This document shows positions 28,529 to 37,754 of a stretch of 64,000 nt of DNA, in pieces. Numbering within the stretch: position 1 is the first letter of the stretch; every line of letters begins with the position of its first letter. A program made the translations under genes and the position numbers. Under the pieces are notes generated by a model. That model was not told where the DNA came from. It did not search any database and worked only from the letters and a program-made list of their open reading frames with translations. This DNA comes from Mycoplasmatota bacterium (GTDB taxonomy: Bacteria > Bacillota_I > Bacilli_A > Haloplasmatales > Haloplasmataceae): the NCBI GenBank assembly GCA_018394295.1, contig CP074573.1, positions 496,001-560,000 of the forward strand. The letters run 5' to 3'.

Positions 28529-28586
28529 CAAAATTTATTATTCCTTATTTTTAGGGAATCTGAATAAATTAGTTCATTCTAAGTTT

Positions 28587-28624
28587 AAAAATGCCAATTG
28601 TATTTAGAAAATTGGCATTTTTTG
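28587..28624 (+). terminator. Rho-independent terminator
   Basis: Arms AAAATGCCAATT (28587-28598) and AATTGGCATTTT (28610-28621) make a 12-bp perfect stem ending in T. It directly precedes the -35 box of the ABC exporter promoter. Confidence 0.88.
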
Positions 28625-28653
28625 TTGGTAATTAAAAATTTTTAAGCTATAAT
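28625..28653 (+). promoter_or_regulatory. Promoter of the first ABC exporter pair
   Basis: TTGGTA (28625-28630) and TATAAT (28648-28653) are separated by exactly 17 bases. The GTG start of the exporter is at 28685 with GAGAGGG before it. Confidence 0.7.
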
Positions 28654-28684
28654 TAGATTAATATAAGAAAGAGAGGGATGCTAG

Positions 28685-30469
28685 GTGAAAAAGAGAGATA
28701 GTAGTGTTACAAAACAATTATTTTGACTGATTAGACTATTTCCTAAAAAAGGATTATTATCAATAGGAATCTTTACAACCATTTGTCTGTCAGTAATTAC
28801 TGTGTTACTTTCAGTATCACTCAAAAATTTGACTGATTATGCGATAGAAAAAAATGAACTTGGATTTTTTAATGTATTATATTTTATAGTCAGTCTTGCA
28901 TTAATTAACATTGTATTTAGTTATATACAAACAAAAACTATTGGATACTACACAGAATATGGACTTGCAAAATTACGAGGAAAAGTTGGGAAAAAGTTGA
29001 GTATAATTCCCTTTAGTCATTTAACTGAATCACATACAGGGGATTATGTTTCACGAGCAACGAATGATATGGCAAATGTAAAAACTTTTACGACATTGAA
29101 TCTTCCCTATCTGATTAGTATTCCATTAACTGCGATAGGTGCTTTGACTTGTTTATTTATATTAAGTTGGAAGTTAACATTATTTAGTTTAGTTTTAATT
29201 CCTGTATTAATTGTTGTGTCATCTTTATTATCACTTCCTATGGGTCCTATTAGTAAAAAGATGCAAGCTACATTAGGAAAAGTCAATTCAATTGTGACTG
29301 ATTTTATCAAAGGAATAGAAGTTTCAAAAGCTTATCTATTAGAAAGACCAATTAATGAAAAACATGATAAGAGTGTTTTAGAATCGGTGAAACATGCTAA
29401 AAATTTAGCCAAAAGAGAATCCATTCTTGATTCAGTTTCTTCTTTAATGAGTATTATTCCATTTGTTGTTTCCATGATTTTAGGTGGGTATTTAGCAAGT
29501 AAAGGTGAAATATCTGCAGGGGGGTTACTGGCGTTTATTGCTTTACTTAATGCAGTGACTTTTCCAATTAGTTATTTTCCAACACTTATTGGTCAATCAA
29601 AAATTCAATTAGTATCTGCTGAAAGAATATTTGAGATTATTGATGATGTAGAAGAACGAAAAACAGGAACTGATTTTAATTTTAATTTAAATAACCATAA
29701 GCGTATAATTGAATTTAGAGATGTTACGTTTACATATCCTAATCAAAATGAAACCTTATTTAAAGGGTTAAGTTTTAAAGTTGATTATGGTGAATCAGTT
29801 GCTTTTGTTGGTGCATCTGGATGCGGAAAAAGTACAATCATGAAGCTAATTCTAGGGTACTATGAAGATTATGAGGGAGAAATCTTCATTGGTGGACATG
29901 AATTAAAAGAATGGGATTTAGATGGGTTACGAAATAAGATGGCTTTAGTTAGTCAGGATACGTTTTTATTTCCTGTAACCATTGAAGAGAATATTCGTTA
30001 TGGAAGTTTAGATGCTACAGATGATGAGTTGATTTATAGTACTAAACAGGCGAATGCTGATTGTTTTATAACTGGTTTTAAAAAGGGTTATTTATCTGAG
30101 GTCGGAGAATTAGGAAATAGTCTATCAGGTGGTCAAAAACAAAGATTAACAATTGCAAGAGCAATATTAAAAAACGCACCAATTTTTTTACTTGATGAAG
30201 CGACTTCAAGTTTAGATACAGAATCAGAACAACTCATTACAGAGGCGCTTGATCGATTCATGTCAGAAAAAACAAGTATTGTTGTTGCTCACCGATTACA
30301 AACAATTAAACAAGTTGATAGAATATACGTTATGCAGAATGGAAAAATTATTGAAGAAGGTAAACATGATGTGTTAATCGCAAAAAATAGTGTGTATACA
30401 AGCTTATACAAAAAACAAATGAAATCTGAAGTCGACTCTTCTTTAAAGGAGGGATTATGTGATGAATAG
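28685..30469 (+). CDS. ABC exporter half-transporter, reading frame interrupted by TGA at codon 14
   Basis: The frame starts at GTG 28685 (GAGAGG upstream). It runs 13 codons, meets TGA at 28724-28726, then stays open in the same frame to 30469. The downstream part has the ABC membrane domain and a complete ATPase domain: Walker A 'GASGCGKST', signature 'LSGGQKQR', Walker B with catalytic Glu 'IFLLDEATSSLD'. The first membrane helix ('LLSIGIFTTICLSVITVLL') lies between the TGA and the first later GTG (28802), so restarting there would lose it. A tryptophan (TGG) at the TGA would suit the context '-QLF-W-LIRLFPKK'. This may be a point nonsense mutation, a sequencing error or recoding. It pairs with the next gene, a few bases away. 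Confidence 0.75.
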
Positions 30470-32207
30470 TACATTATTTAGATTGTTTGGATTTATGAAA
30501 AAAGCATTTTGGCCTTATTTTATTGGACTAATATTTATCGGTTTATTGACAATGGCTATTGATGTTAGTTTGGCTTTATTAATAAAAGAAATGTTTGATG
30601 TATTAGAACATAATCAAATTTTATTTAGTAAAATCCTAATACCTTTAAAACGTTATATGTGGATTGTCTTATTGATTTTAGTTATTAGACCAATATTTTA
30701 TTATATTGTGAATAAATCAGCAGCAATTACAACCGGTAATATAAGAACAACACTTTTTAATAAGTTGACTAAATTGCCCTTGTTATTTTACAGAGAAAAA
30801 CATAGTGGTGAAGTGATTTCACGGATGACTAATGATATTGTAGAAGCTGAAAAAGTTTATAAAACCCATTTAGTGAGATTTTTATCTTTTCTTATCGCAG
30901 GAATAGGTACAACAACTGTTGCTTTTATTATTCAATGGCGAATGGGTATTATTATGATTATAAGTGCTAGTATTACTATTTTGATTAATTTCTACTTTGC
31001 GAAAAAATTACGCTTTATAAGTCGTGATGTTCAACAAAAATTGGCAAACTTAACAAAAAGTTTAACAAATATTTTAGATGGAATGCATGTAATTCGTTGT
31101 TTTAATATACATAAAATCATACTAGGTAAATTCTATAATGATAATAAGGATGTATTAAACCGTTCAAATGATCGGGTTGATACGCAATCGATTATATCGG
31201 GATTAAATATGCTTGTTGAAATGGTTAGTTTTTTTGGAGTTGCTACATTTGGAGCTTTTCTAGTTTTAAAAGGAATTACAACAATTGGTGTAATTATCGC
31301 AACCGTTCAACTACAAAATTCGTTAGTTCAATTAATACAAGTATTATCTAGATTTATAACTAATATACAAGGTTCACTCGCTGCAGCTGATCGTATAATG
31401 GAAATTATTGATGAGGAAGAAGAACCTGAATATTATATTACTGAAGAAACCGATAAAGAGAACCTAAATTCTGCGATTTTATTTGACCAAGTGAGTTTTG
31501 GGTATGATGCAAATTTAGTATTAAAACAGTTATCTTTTATATTACCTAAAGATAAAGTGTATGCAATTGTTGGTTCTAGTGGTGGAGGGAAGAGTACAAT
31601 ATTTAAGTTGGCGCTTAATTTTTATCCACCATTGATGGGTAATATTGCGATTGACGGAGGATCTATTTCTCATCAATCTATTCAAAAGTTAAGACAGATG
31701 ATTGCTTATGTTCCACAGGATGCCCATTTATTTACGGGAACAATTAAAGAGAATATCGCCTATGGAAGATTAGATGCTAGTTTTGAAGAAATTCAAGAAG
31801 CTGCTAAACTAGCAAATGCAGATAACTTTATTAATGAGTTTAAAGAAGGTTATCATACTCATATCGGTGAAAATGGTGCTCAGCTTTCAGGAGGACAACG
31901 TCAAAGAATTGCGATTGCACGAGCTATTTTAAAAAATGCTCCTATTTTATTATTAGATGAAGCTACATCAAGTTTAGATAGTGAATCAGAACAACTCGTT
32001 CAAGATGCATTAGATAAACTCATGAAAAACAAGTCAACGCTGATTATTGCTCACAGATTATCAACAATCGAACATGCTGATCTAATACTGGTTGTACAAG
32101 ATGGTATTGTTAAAGAACAAGGGACTCATGAATCATTAATGCAAAGCGAAAAAGGAATTTATAAGATTTTGTATCAAACACAATATAACATGAGTGAAGC
32201 TACATAA
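30462..32207 (+). CDS. ABC exporter half-transporter (partner of the interrupted gene)
   Basis: 581 residues from the ATG at 30462, placed eight bases after AAGGAGGG and overlapping the previous gene's end. An N-terminal six-helix exporter domain (about 1-300) is followed by an ATPase domain with Walker A 'GSSGGGKST', 'LSGGQRQRIAIARAIL' and 'ILLLDEATSSLDSESE'. Both this subunit and its partner keep the catalytic glutamate. The family exports lipids, peptides or drugs; nothing in the sequence names the cargo. If the partner is truly broken, this subunit would have to work as a homodimer or not at all. Confidence 0.9.
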   Translation: MNSTLFRLFGFMKKAFWPYFIGLIFIGLLTMAIDVSLALLIKEMFDVLEHNQILFSKILIPLKRYMWIVLLILVIRPIFYYIVNKSAAITTGNIRTTLFNKLTKLPLLFYREKHSGEVISRMTNDIVEAEKVYKTHLVRFLSFLIAGIGTTTVAFIIQWRMGIIMIISASITILINFYFAKKLRFISRDVQQKLANLTKSLTNILDGMHVIRCFNIHKIILGKFYNDNKDVLNRSNDRVDTQSIISGLNMLVEMVSFFGVATFGAFLVLKGITTIGVIIATVQLQNSLVQLIQVLSRFITNIQGSLAAADRIMEIIDEEEEPEYYITEETDKENLNSAILFDQVSFGYDANLVLKQLSFILPKDKVYAIVGSSGGGKSTIFKLALNFYPPLMGNIAIDGGSISHQSIQKLRQMIAYVPQDAHLFTGTIKENIAYGRLDASFEEIQEAAKLANADNFINEFKEGYHTHIGENGAQLSGGQRQRIAIARAILKNAPILLLDEATSSLDSESEQLVQDALDKLMKNKSTLIIAHRLSTIEHADLILVVQDGIVKEQGTHESLMQSEKGIYKILYQTQYNMSEAT

Positions 32208-32223
32208 AACAAAATAGAAATAA

Positions 32224-32252
32224 AAAAAGCATGATGATTCATGCTTTTTAAT
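32224..32252. terminator. Bidirectional terminator between two ABC exporter operons
   Basis: Arms AAAAAGCATGA (32224-32234) and TCATGCTTTTT (32239-32249) form a tight hairpin between converging genes. Confidence 0.85.
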
Positions 32253-34089
32253 ATCCAAGAGATTGAGTTTGTTCTTCAACAAATTGATTCGTATATAAAC
32301 GGTAATAATAACCCTTTTGTTTGATTAATTCATCGTGGTTTCCTTGCTCAATAATTTTTCCACTTCTAATAACTAGTATCTTATCAGCACTCACTATCGT
32401 TGATAGTCTGTGAGCTATGATAAAACTAGTTCGTCCATGAAGCAATTTATTAATTGCTTTTTGAATTTTTTGTTCGGTTTCTGTATCGATAGAAGAAGTT
32501 GCCTCATCTAAAACAAAGATAGATGGGTTGGCTAATATCGCACGAGCGAAAGAGATTAATTGTTTTTGACCTGTTGATAGTCTTCCTCCACCTTCTCCAA
32601 CTTGTGTATCATATCCATCTTCAAATTCTTGAATAAAATGATGAGCGTCTACAAGTTTAGCTGCTTCAATAACTTCTTCATCGGTGGCATCAAGTCGACC
32701 ATAACGAATGTTTTGCATAATGGTTCCACTGAAAAGATGTGGGCTTTGTAAAACATAGCCAAGGTTTGAGTGTAACCAGCCTAAAGACCGTTTACGATAA
32801 TCAACCTCATCTATAAGAATATTCCCTTCGGTTGGTTCAAAAAAGCGACAAATTAGATTGACAACAGTACTTTTACCAGCTCCTGTTTCACCAACTAAGG
32901 CAATTGTTTCACCAGCTTTTACGGTTAGATTAAAGTTTTCTAAAATGTTTTCACCATCAGGATAGGAGAAGGTAACATCTTTGAATTCAATCTTTCCTTC
33001 AATTTCTTCCCAATTTTCTTCTTTAAAGTGTAGAAAATCACCATATTGTCTGATTACTTCATCACTATCTACGATTTCAGCTTCTGTTTCTAATAATGCG
33101 ATAATCCGTTCAGCAGATGCTTGTGCTTGTTGTAATTCTGCTAAAACACGAGCAAGTTGTAGGATTGGATCGAAAAATTGAGTGGAATAGGAAATGTAGA
33201 GTTGAAGGGTACCGATGGTTATAATCCCTTGAAGTACATAATTACCACCATTATAAATGGTTAATGCTGTTCCGACAAATCCTAAAACTAAAACTGCTGG
33301 AAAGAATAAAGATGAAATTACTGCAGCCTTAATGGATTTAGAACGCATAGAGGTTGTTAAATGATCAAATTCATGTAGATTTTTTTCTTCTAAAACGAGT
33401 GTTTTTGAAGTTTTAGCACCAGTAATTCCTTCATTAAAAGAACCTGTAATTTTAGAGTTTATTTTTCTAACTTCACGAAATAGTCGAAGCATCAGTTGTC
33501 TAAAGATAATACTAACAATAATAATAATTGGTGTTACAGCTAATGTGATTAGGGCAAGTTTAATATTAATGAAGAACATAACAATGATAATTGAAACCAT
33601 CATCATAAAGCCCCAACTCATATCAATAAGTCCCCAAGAGATGATTTCACTTAAGCGTCTAGCATCACTTGTGAGTCTAGCCATAATCCAACCAACCGGT
33701 GTATTATTGAAATAGTTAAATGATAAGGATTGAAGTTTCTCAAAGGCAGCTTTTCTTAGACTATAGGATAACTCAACTTCAATCGTTCCTGCATGTCTGA
33801 TAAATTTATAAATAAAGAATGTTTGTATTAATGCAAATATTAAGAATGCTGCTCCAAATAAATATAAGTAATTATAATTTAAAACTTCACCTTTATCAGT
33901 TACATCATATACATAATCAATGACTTCTCTTGTGATAAGAGGAAAGACAGCATCTAAAACGGCAATTAATACAACAAATACAATCCCCAATATAGCGTGT
34001 TTCTTTAGGGGTTTTAAATAAGTAAAGATCTTTTTCCAAGTCTTCAAATCTAGATTATTAGTAAAATCCTGTTCTTGAAATTTATCCAT
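32248..34089 (-). CDS. Heterodimeric ABC multidrug exporter, BmrD/YheH-like subunit
   Basis: 613 residues: a cytoplasmic N-terminus, six-helix exporter domain (about 35-330) and ATPase domain with Walker A 'GETGAGKST', the altered signature 'LSTGQKQLISFARAIL' and Walker B 'IFVLDEATSSIDTETE' with a normal catalytic Glu. It starts one base after its partner gene ends. The pairing of this complete site with a partner whose Walker B ends in Asp is typical of BmrC/BmrD and LmrC/LmrD exporters. Such pumps remove drugs including ribosome-targeting antibiotics. Confidence 0.88.
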   Translation of the reverse strand: MDKFQEQDFTNNLDLKTWKKIFTYLKPLKKHAILGIVFVVLIAVLDAVFPLITREVIDYVYDVTDKGEVLNYNYLYLFGAAFLIFALIQTFFIYKFIRHAGTIEVELSYSLRKAAFEKLQSLSFNYFNNTPVGWIMARLTSDARRLSEIISWGLIDMSWGFMMMVSIIIVMFFINIKLALITLAVTPIIIIVSIIFRQLMLRLFREVRKINSKITGSFNEGITGAKTSKTLVLEEKNLHEFDHLTTSMRSKSIKAAVISSLFFPAVLVLGFVGTALTIYNGGNYVLQGIITIGTLQLYISYSTQFFDPILQLARVLAELQQAQASAERIIALLETEAEIVDSDEVIRQYGDFLHFKEENWEEIEGKIEFKDVTFSYPDGENILENFNLTVKAGETIALVGETGAGKSTVVNLICRFFEPTEGNILIDEVDYRKRSLGWLHSNLGYVLQSPHLFSGTIMQNIRYGRLDATDEEVIEAAKLVDAHHFIQEFEDGYDTQVGEGGGRLSTGQKQLISFARAILANPSIFVLDEATSSIDTETEQKIQKAINKLLHGRTSFIIAHRLSTIVSADKILVIRSGKIIEQGNHDELIKQKGYYYRLYTNQFVEEQTQSLGY

Positions 34090-34090
34090 C

Positions 34091-35899
34091 CTATATCACC
34101 TCTTCCTTGTTTAATTTTTCCTCTAGTGTTGATTGAATACTCCAAATTTTCTTATATACTTTATCATTTTCAACTAATTCTTGATGAGATCCCATTTCAA
34201 GAATTTTCCCATCTTCTAAAACGATTATTTTATCAGCTTCCATCGCAGTTGAAATTCGATGGGTAATAATGATTTTTGTTAAGTCATTAGATCTATCAGA
34301 TAATGCTTTTCTAATAGATAAATCTGTTTCTGTATCGACAGCGCTTAATGAGTCATCAAAGATAATGATTGGTAAGTTTTTAACTAACATTCTCGCAATT
34401 GCGACACGTTGTCTTTGTCCACCTGATAAGGTAACCCCACGCTCTCCAATTAAGGTTTTATAACCTTTATCAAAATGTAAGATATCTTCATGAATAGAGG
34501 CGCTTGATGCAGCTTTATAAACCGCTTCATCATCAGGATTATCTGATATGATACCAATATTTTCATATATTGTTTTTGAGAATAAGAATGGTTCTTGTAA
34601 TACAATACCAATATTCTTTCTTATCCAATGTTTATCGATACTGTTAAGTTCAACACCGTCAATTTTAATAGAACCTGATGTATAATCATATAAACGAACA
34701 AGTAAATGAGCTAGTGTTGATTTACCACTTCCTGTTTTACCAATAATGGAAATGGTCTCTCCTTTTTTAATATTAAAGGAAATATCTTCTAAAGTTGGTA
34801 CAGATGCATCATCAAATGTGAAACTCACATGATCAAATGTTATATCACCATTTATTTCTGGTTTTTCTAAGTCTTTTTCTTGGTATTCAGTTTCTTCATC
34901 TAAAACTTCTTGAATCCGTTTAACTGATACTGTACTTTTTCCTAATTCGACAATAATACGTGCTAATTGACGTATTGGCCATAAAATAAAGTTAATAAAT
35001 CCAGAGAAAGCAACTAAATCACCAACTGTAATAAGTCCTCTTACAGCGAATAATGAACCCAATACGATTGTTGAACCGATTTGAAGCATACAAATGATAT
35101 CTGAACTTGACCAATAATAAGCCATATTATTAATTATTTTTTGTACATTATTAGAGTATTTACGGTTAAATTTATTAAATCTTTCGATTTCATATTTTTC
35201 TCTTGCGAATGCTTTTACAACACGTATACCTGTTAGGTTTTCTTGTAAAGCCGTTGACATTTTACCTTCTGATTCATCTGTTTCAGTAAATACTTTCTGA
35301 ATTCTTTTGAAAAAGATAAATGCAAAACTAAAGATGATTGGTACAACGATTAGAGAAATCAAAGTTAATTCCACATTAATCGCAAACATTTGAATTAGTA
35401 CGAAGATAAATAAAAATACAATTCTAAATATTTCTGGAAATTGGGTACCGATAAAGCGTCTAACAGTATCAACATCCGAAGTACTTCTTTGTATTAAATC
35501 TCCTGTTTCAGCTTGCGTATGATACGAATAAGGTAAGTTTTGTATGTGATTATATAATCTTACTCGTAGTTTATAAGCAACTTTTTCAGAGAATACTGCG
35601 TTAGACCGTCCTGATAAGAACATTAAGGAAGCACGTAGTAGCTGTAAAGCAACTAAAGCAATCCCTAAATAAAGTAACTTATCTAATGGAGATTGTCCGT
35701 TATTAATAAAATTGACAAATAAATCAGGAAGTCTTGTTGGCTTATCTGCTTCAAAAACAATAATTTTATCATATGCATGTTGATAAAATAATGGAACGAT
35801 TGTTAGTGTGTAAGTCACTATGATTAATGAAATGATGGAAATGAATAGATAAAAAATCTCTTCTTTAACCCAACCTAAGAGGATTTTAATATACTTCAT
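34091..35899 (-). CDS. Heterodimeric ABC multidrug exporter, BmrC/YheI-like subunit
   Basis: 602 residues from the ATG at 35899, eight bases behind AAAGGGG; a GTG nine bases upstream is inside the ribosome site. It has a six-helix exporter domain and an ATPase domain with Walker A 'GKTGSGKST', 'LSGGQRQRVAIARMLV' and Walker B 'IIIFDDSLSAVD', where Asp replaces the catalytic Glu. This degenerate site is the mark of the C-type subunit in BmrCD/LmrCD exporters. Upstream on the same strand lie a leader ORF and two terminators, so expression probably needs antitermination. In Bacillus, bmrCD is likewise preceded by the translated leader bmrB. Confidence 0.88.
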   Translation of the reverse strand: MKYIKILLGWVKEEIFYLFISIISLIIVTYTLTIVPLFYQHAYDKIIVFEADKPTRLPDLFVNFINNGQSPLDKLLYLGIALVALQLLRASLMFLSGRSNAVFSEKVAYKLRVRLYNHIQNLPYSYHTQAETGDLIQRSTSDVDTVRRFIGTQFPEIFRIVFLFIFVLIQMFAINVELTLISLIVVPIIFSFAFIFFKRIQKVFTETDESEGKMSTALQENLTGIRVVKAFAREKYEIERFNKFNRKYSNNVQKIINNMAYYWSSSDIICMLQIGSTIVLGSLFAVRGLITVGDLVAFSGFINFILWPIRQLARIIVELGKSTVSVKRIQEVLDEETEYQEKDLEKPEINGDITFDHVSFTFDDASVPTLEDISFNIKKGETISIIGKTGSGKSTLAHLLVRLYDYTSGSIKIDGVELNSIDKHWIRKNIGIVLQEPFLFSKTIYENIGIISDNPDDEAVYKAASSASIHEDILHFDKGYKTLIGERGVTLSGGQRQRVAIARMLVKNLPIIIFDDSLSAVDTETDLSIRKALSDRSNDLTKIIITHRISTAMEADKIIVLEDGKILEMGSHQELVENDKVYKKIWSIQSTLEEKLNKEEVI

Positions 35900-35971
35900 G
35901 AGAATCACCCCTTTTAAAATTTATTATAATTAACTCAGTATATTAGTGATGTGATTTTTTTGCTTGTAAAA

Positions 35972-36005
35972 ATAAAAAATAGGAGAAATGTCGTCCACTT
36001 CTCCT
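35972..36005 (-). terminator. Second leader terminator before the BmrCD-like operon
   Basis: On the minus strand the arms AGGAGAA and TTCTCCT (35999-36005 and 35981-35987) enclose an 11-base loop and are followed by TATTTTTTATTTTT. It lies between the first leader terminator and the exporter genes. A full-length exporter message must therefore pass two terminators. Confidence 0.7.
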
Positions 36006-36020
36006 ATATCATGATTAAAC

Positions 36021-36051
36021 GCAAAAAAATAGGAATCTCTTGAGAGATTCC
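36021..36051 (-). terminator. Leader-proximal attenuator terminator
   Basis: On the minus strand, GGAATCTCT (36051-36043) and AGAGATTCC (36040-36032) form a 9-bp perfect stem followed by TATTTTTTT. The upstream arm can instead pair with AGAGATTC inside the leader ORF (36111-36104), which would prevent the terminator from folding. Confidence 0.8.
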
Positions 36052-36084
36052 ATAATAATAACAATGTAAATAAGGATAAACTAA

Positions 36085-36180
36085 TTAATTATCCGAATGA
36101 AAAGAATCTCTAGTGAAGACAATGACTGTTTGATATTTAGTTTTATTTTTTGTAATAAACATATTTTTTAATTTAATCAT
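36085..36180 (-). CDS. 31-residue leader peptide of the BmrCD-like exporter operon
   Basis: A short ORF (begins MIKLKNMFITKNKTKYQ, ends DSFHSDN) has an excellent ribosome site, GGAGG eight bases before the ATG, and a promoter 30 bases upstream. Codons 24-26 contain AGAGATTC, complementary to the first arm of the terminator downstream. A ribosome that finishes the ORF would cover this segment and let the terminator form; one stalled near the Lys-rich codons 11-16 would leave it free for antitermination. The peptide belongs to no family I know. It plays the role that bmrB plays before bmrCD in Bacillus; the functional analogy is inference. Confidence 0.65.
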   Translation of the reverse strand: MIKLKNMFITKNKTKYQTVIVFTRDSFHSDN

Positions 36181-36217
36181 TTTCTTCACCTCCGTTTTTT
36201 TTATTTTTTACTTCACA

Positions 36218-36246
36218 AGTTTACCAGTTTAATTTTTAATTGTCAA
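36218..36246 (-). promoter_or_regulatory. Promoter of the leader-BmrCD operon
   Basis: On the minus strand TTGACA (36246-36241) and TAAACT (36223-36218) are spaced by 17 bases. Transcription would start near 36211, about 30 bases before the leader ATG. Confidence 0.75.
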
Positions 36247-36265
36247 TGATTTCCTTGTTTTTTTT

Positions 36266-36295
36266 GTAAAAAGTTAATTAATTAACTTATTTTAC
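36266..36295. promoter_or_regulatory. Operator-like palindrome between divergent transcripts
   Basis: A perfect 18-bp palindrome, AAGTTAATTAATTAACTT (36271-36288), is flanked by GTAAA and TTTAC with a two-base offset. It lies upstream of the -35 box of the exporter leader and upstream of the thioredoxin-like gene on the other strand, a suitable place for a dimeric repressor or activator. AT-richness lowers its weight. Confidence 0.45.
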
Positions 36296-36391
36296 AACTT
36301 ATGTTATTCTATTAAGTGTTAAAATGTGAAAGATATCATAATTTTTTATATAAATCAAATAATACAGATAGTATTTGTAAAAGGAGATAAC

Positions 36392-36703
36392 ATGAAAGAA
36401 ATCAAAAATATATTAGATATAAATTCTATTATTCAAAAAGATTTAGTAATTATAATCGCGAAAGCTAAAAACTGTTCAGTTTGTATTCCAGTAGGAAATA
36501 GATTAGAAATGCTTTTGAAAGATTACCCAAACATTCCCATCTATCAAGTGTATATTGATGAGGTAGAGGCTTTTAGAGGAGAATTTCTTGTTTTTACAGT
36601 TCCAACTGTTCTAATCTTTTCCTCAGGTAAAGAAATATTACGTGAATCTCGTTTTGTTGCGTTTAATAAGATTAAACGTTTGTTAGATTTATATGTATCT
36701 TAA
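36392..36703 (+). CDS. Thioredoxin-like protein with a CSVC motif
   Basis: 103 residues from the ATG at 36392 (AAGGAG seven bases upstream). The sequence 'IIIAKAKNCSVCIPVGNRL' holds a CxxC pair in the thioredoxin position and 'FTVPTVLIFSSGKE' supplies the cis-proline loop. The fold is complete, but the active-site dipeptide (Ser-Val) is unlike thioredoxin (Gly-Pro), so it may be a specialised thiol-disulfide protein. It is divergent from the BmrCD leader and ends in a terminator. Confidence 0.8.
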   Translation: MKEIKNILDINSIIQKDLVIIIAKAKNCSVCIPVGNRLEMLLKDYPNIPIYQVYIDEVEAFRGEFLVFTVPTVLIFSSGKEILRESRFVAFNKIKRLLDLYVS

Positions 36704-36712
36704 GTATATTCT

Positions 36713-36735
36713 AGACATGTTTTCATGTCTTTTTA
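36713..36735 (+). terminator. Rho-independent terminator of the thioredoxin-like gene
   Basis: Arms AGACATG and CATGTCT with a TTTT loop are followed by TTTTT. It ends just before the left end of the IS30 element. Confidence 0.78.
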
Positions 36736-36743
36736 TATACCTG

Positions 36744-36770
36744 AATTGTCAATACAAATCCGACAAATAA
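36744..36770 (+). repeat. Left terminal inverted repeat of the IS30 element
   Basis: It begins AATTGT and ends GACAAATAA. Compared with the reverse complement of 37820-37846, 21 of 27 bases agree, including AATTGT and 14 of the last 15 positions. Confidence 0.75.
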
Positions 36771-36779
36771 TTATGATAC

Positions 36780-37754
36780 TTAAGCAACTGGTAGTAGTGT
36801 ATCTACACCGGTTGTTTTTTTCAACACCTCTACAGGTGTTAAATAATTTAAAAACTTACGTGGAATGCTATTCCACTTATTTGCTATTAGGTTTAATTCT
36901 TCCTGGGTATAAACTGATAAATTAGTGGATTTAGGTAAATCTTTTCTTACAATACCATTGGAGTTTTCATTCAATCCTCTTTGTCCTGGAGAGCCAGGGT
37001 CACCAAAATAGATACCCGTATCTACTAAACTCTCCTGCTCAATTTCTTTCCATTTTGAGAATTCTTTTCCACGATCAAAGGTAATTGTTATAATACAGTT
37101 ATTAGGTAGTTCATTGAGCCAATTACATGTTGCTAATTTCACATCTTCACTTTTTCTACTTGCCTTTAACAAGATAATGTATTTAGTTTGTTTTTCAACT
37201 AATGTTACAATTGCAGACTTACGTTTCTCGCCCACAATTGTATCGCCTTCAAAGTGTCCATATTCCTAATTACTACTAGACATAGGGTACTTTTCATTGC
37301 GCTCATGAATCGTCTTACAGACGTTTATTTTACCTCTAGTTTCGTTATGCCCTTTAGGATTTCTTTTACCTTTGCGTCTTAGTTTATTCTTGTCTATTAA
37401 ATCTCTTTTAACCATGTTGTATAAAGTTTTAATTGAACATCTTTCTTCTACTTGATCTACTTTATCTCTACCAGCTATGGCATCTAGTGACCAATCAGAA
37501 TCTAACCTATAATCAATTTCTTTTAGTTTTTCTTCAGATAACTTAATATGTTTTCTTCCACATCTTTTTCTATTTTTTAGGTACTGATTATAAATTTGAA
37601 TTACTGTAAGTCCTTGAATAAACAACTTATAATACGTATAAACTTTATCTTTTCCTATTTGCATTCTGAGTGCACATTCTCTAGCTTTTATACCTAATCT
37701 ATAATTTGCCTCTATATTTGTTAATTCATTTATGGTAATATGTTTATATGACAT
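36780..37754 (-). pseudogene. IS30-family transposase with internal amber stop
   Basis: 324 codons from the ATG at 37754, which has AAGGAG eight bases upstream. An N-terminal helix-turn-helix region ('ITINELTNIEANYRLGIKARECALRM') leads to the IS30 block and the DDE catalytic core: 'HFEGDTIVG' (first Asp), 'TFDRGKEFSKW' (second Asp) and 'GLNENSNGIVRKDLP' (Glu). A TAG at 37268-37266 (codon 163) interrupts the frame just before the first catalytic Asp; both halves are otherwise in the same frame and undamaged. The break is therefore recent or suppressible. The start codon is buried in a hairpin (37750-37806). Confidence 0.88.

Noticed and set aside
28685-30469. TGA read as tryptophan throughout (genetic code 4)
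   Set aside because: TGA ends the genes at 12322, 23317 and 27653 at sensible places, and tryptophan is written TGG in all long genes. One in-frame TGA is not enough to change the code.
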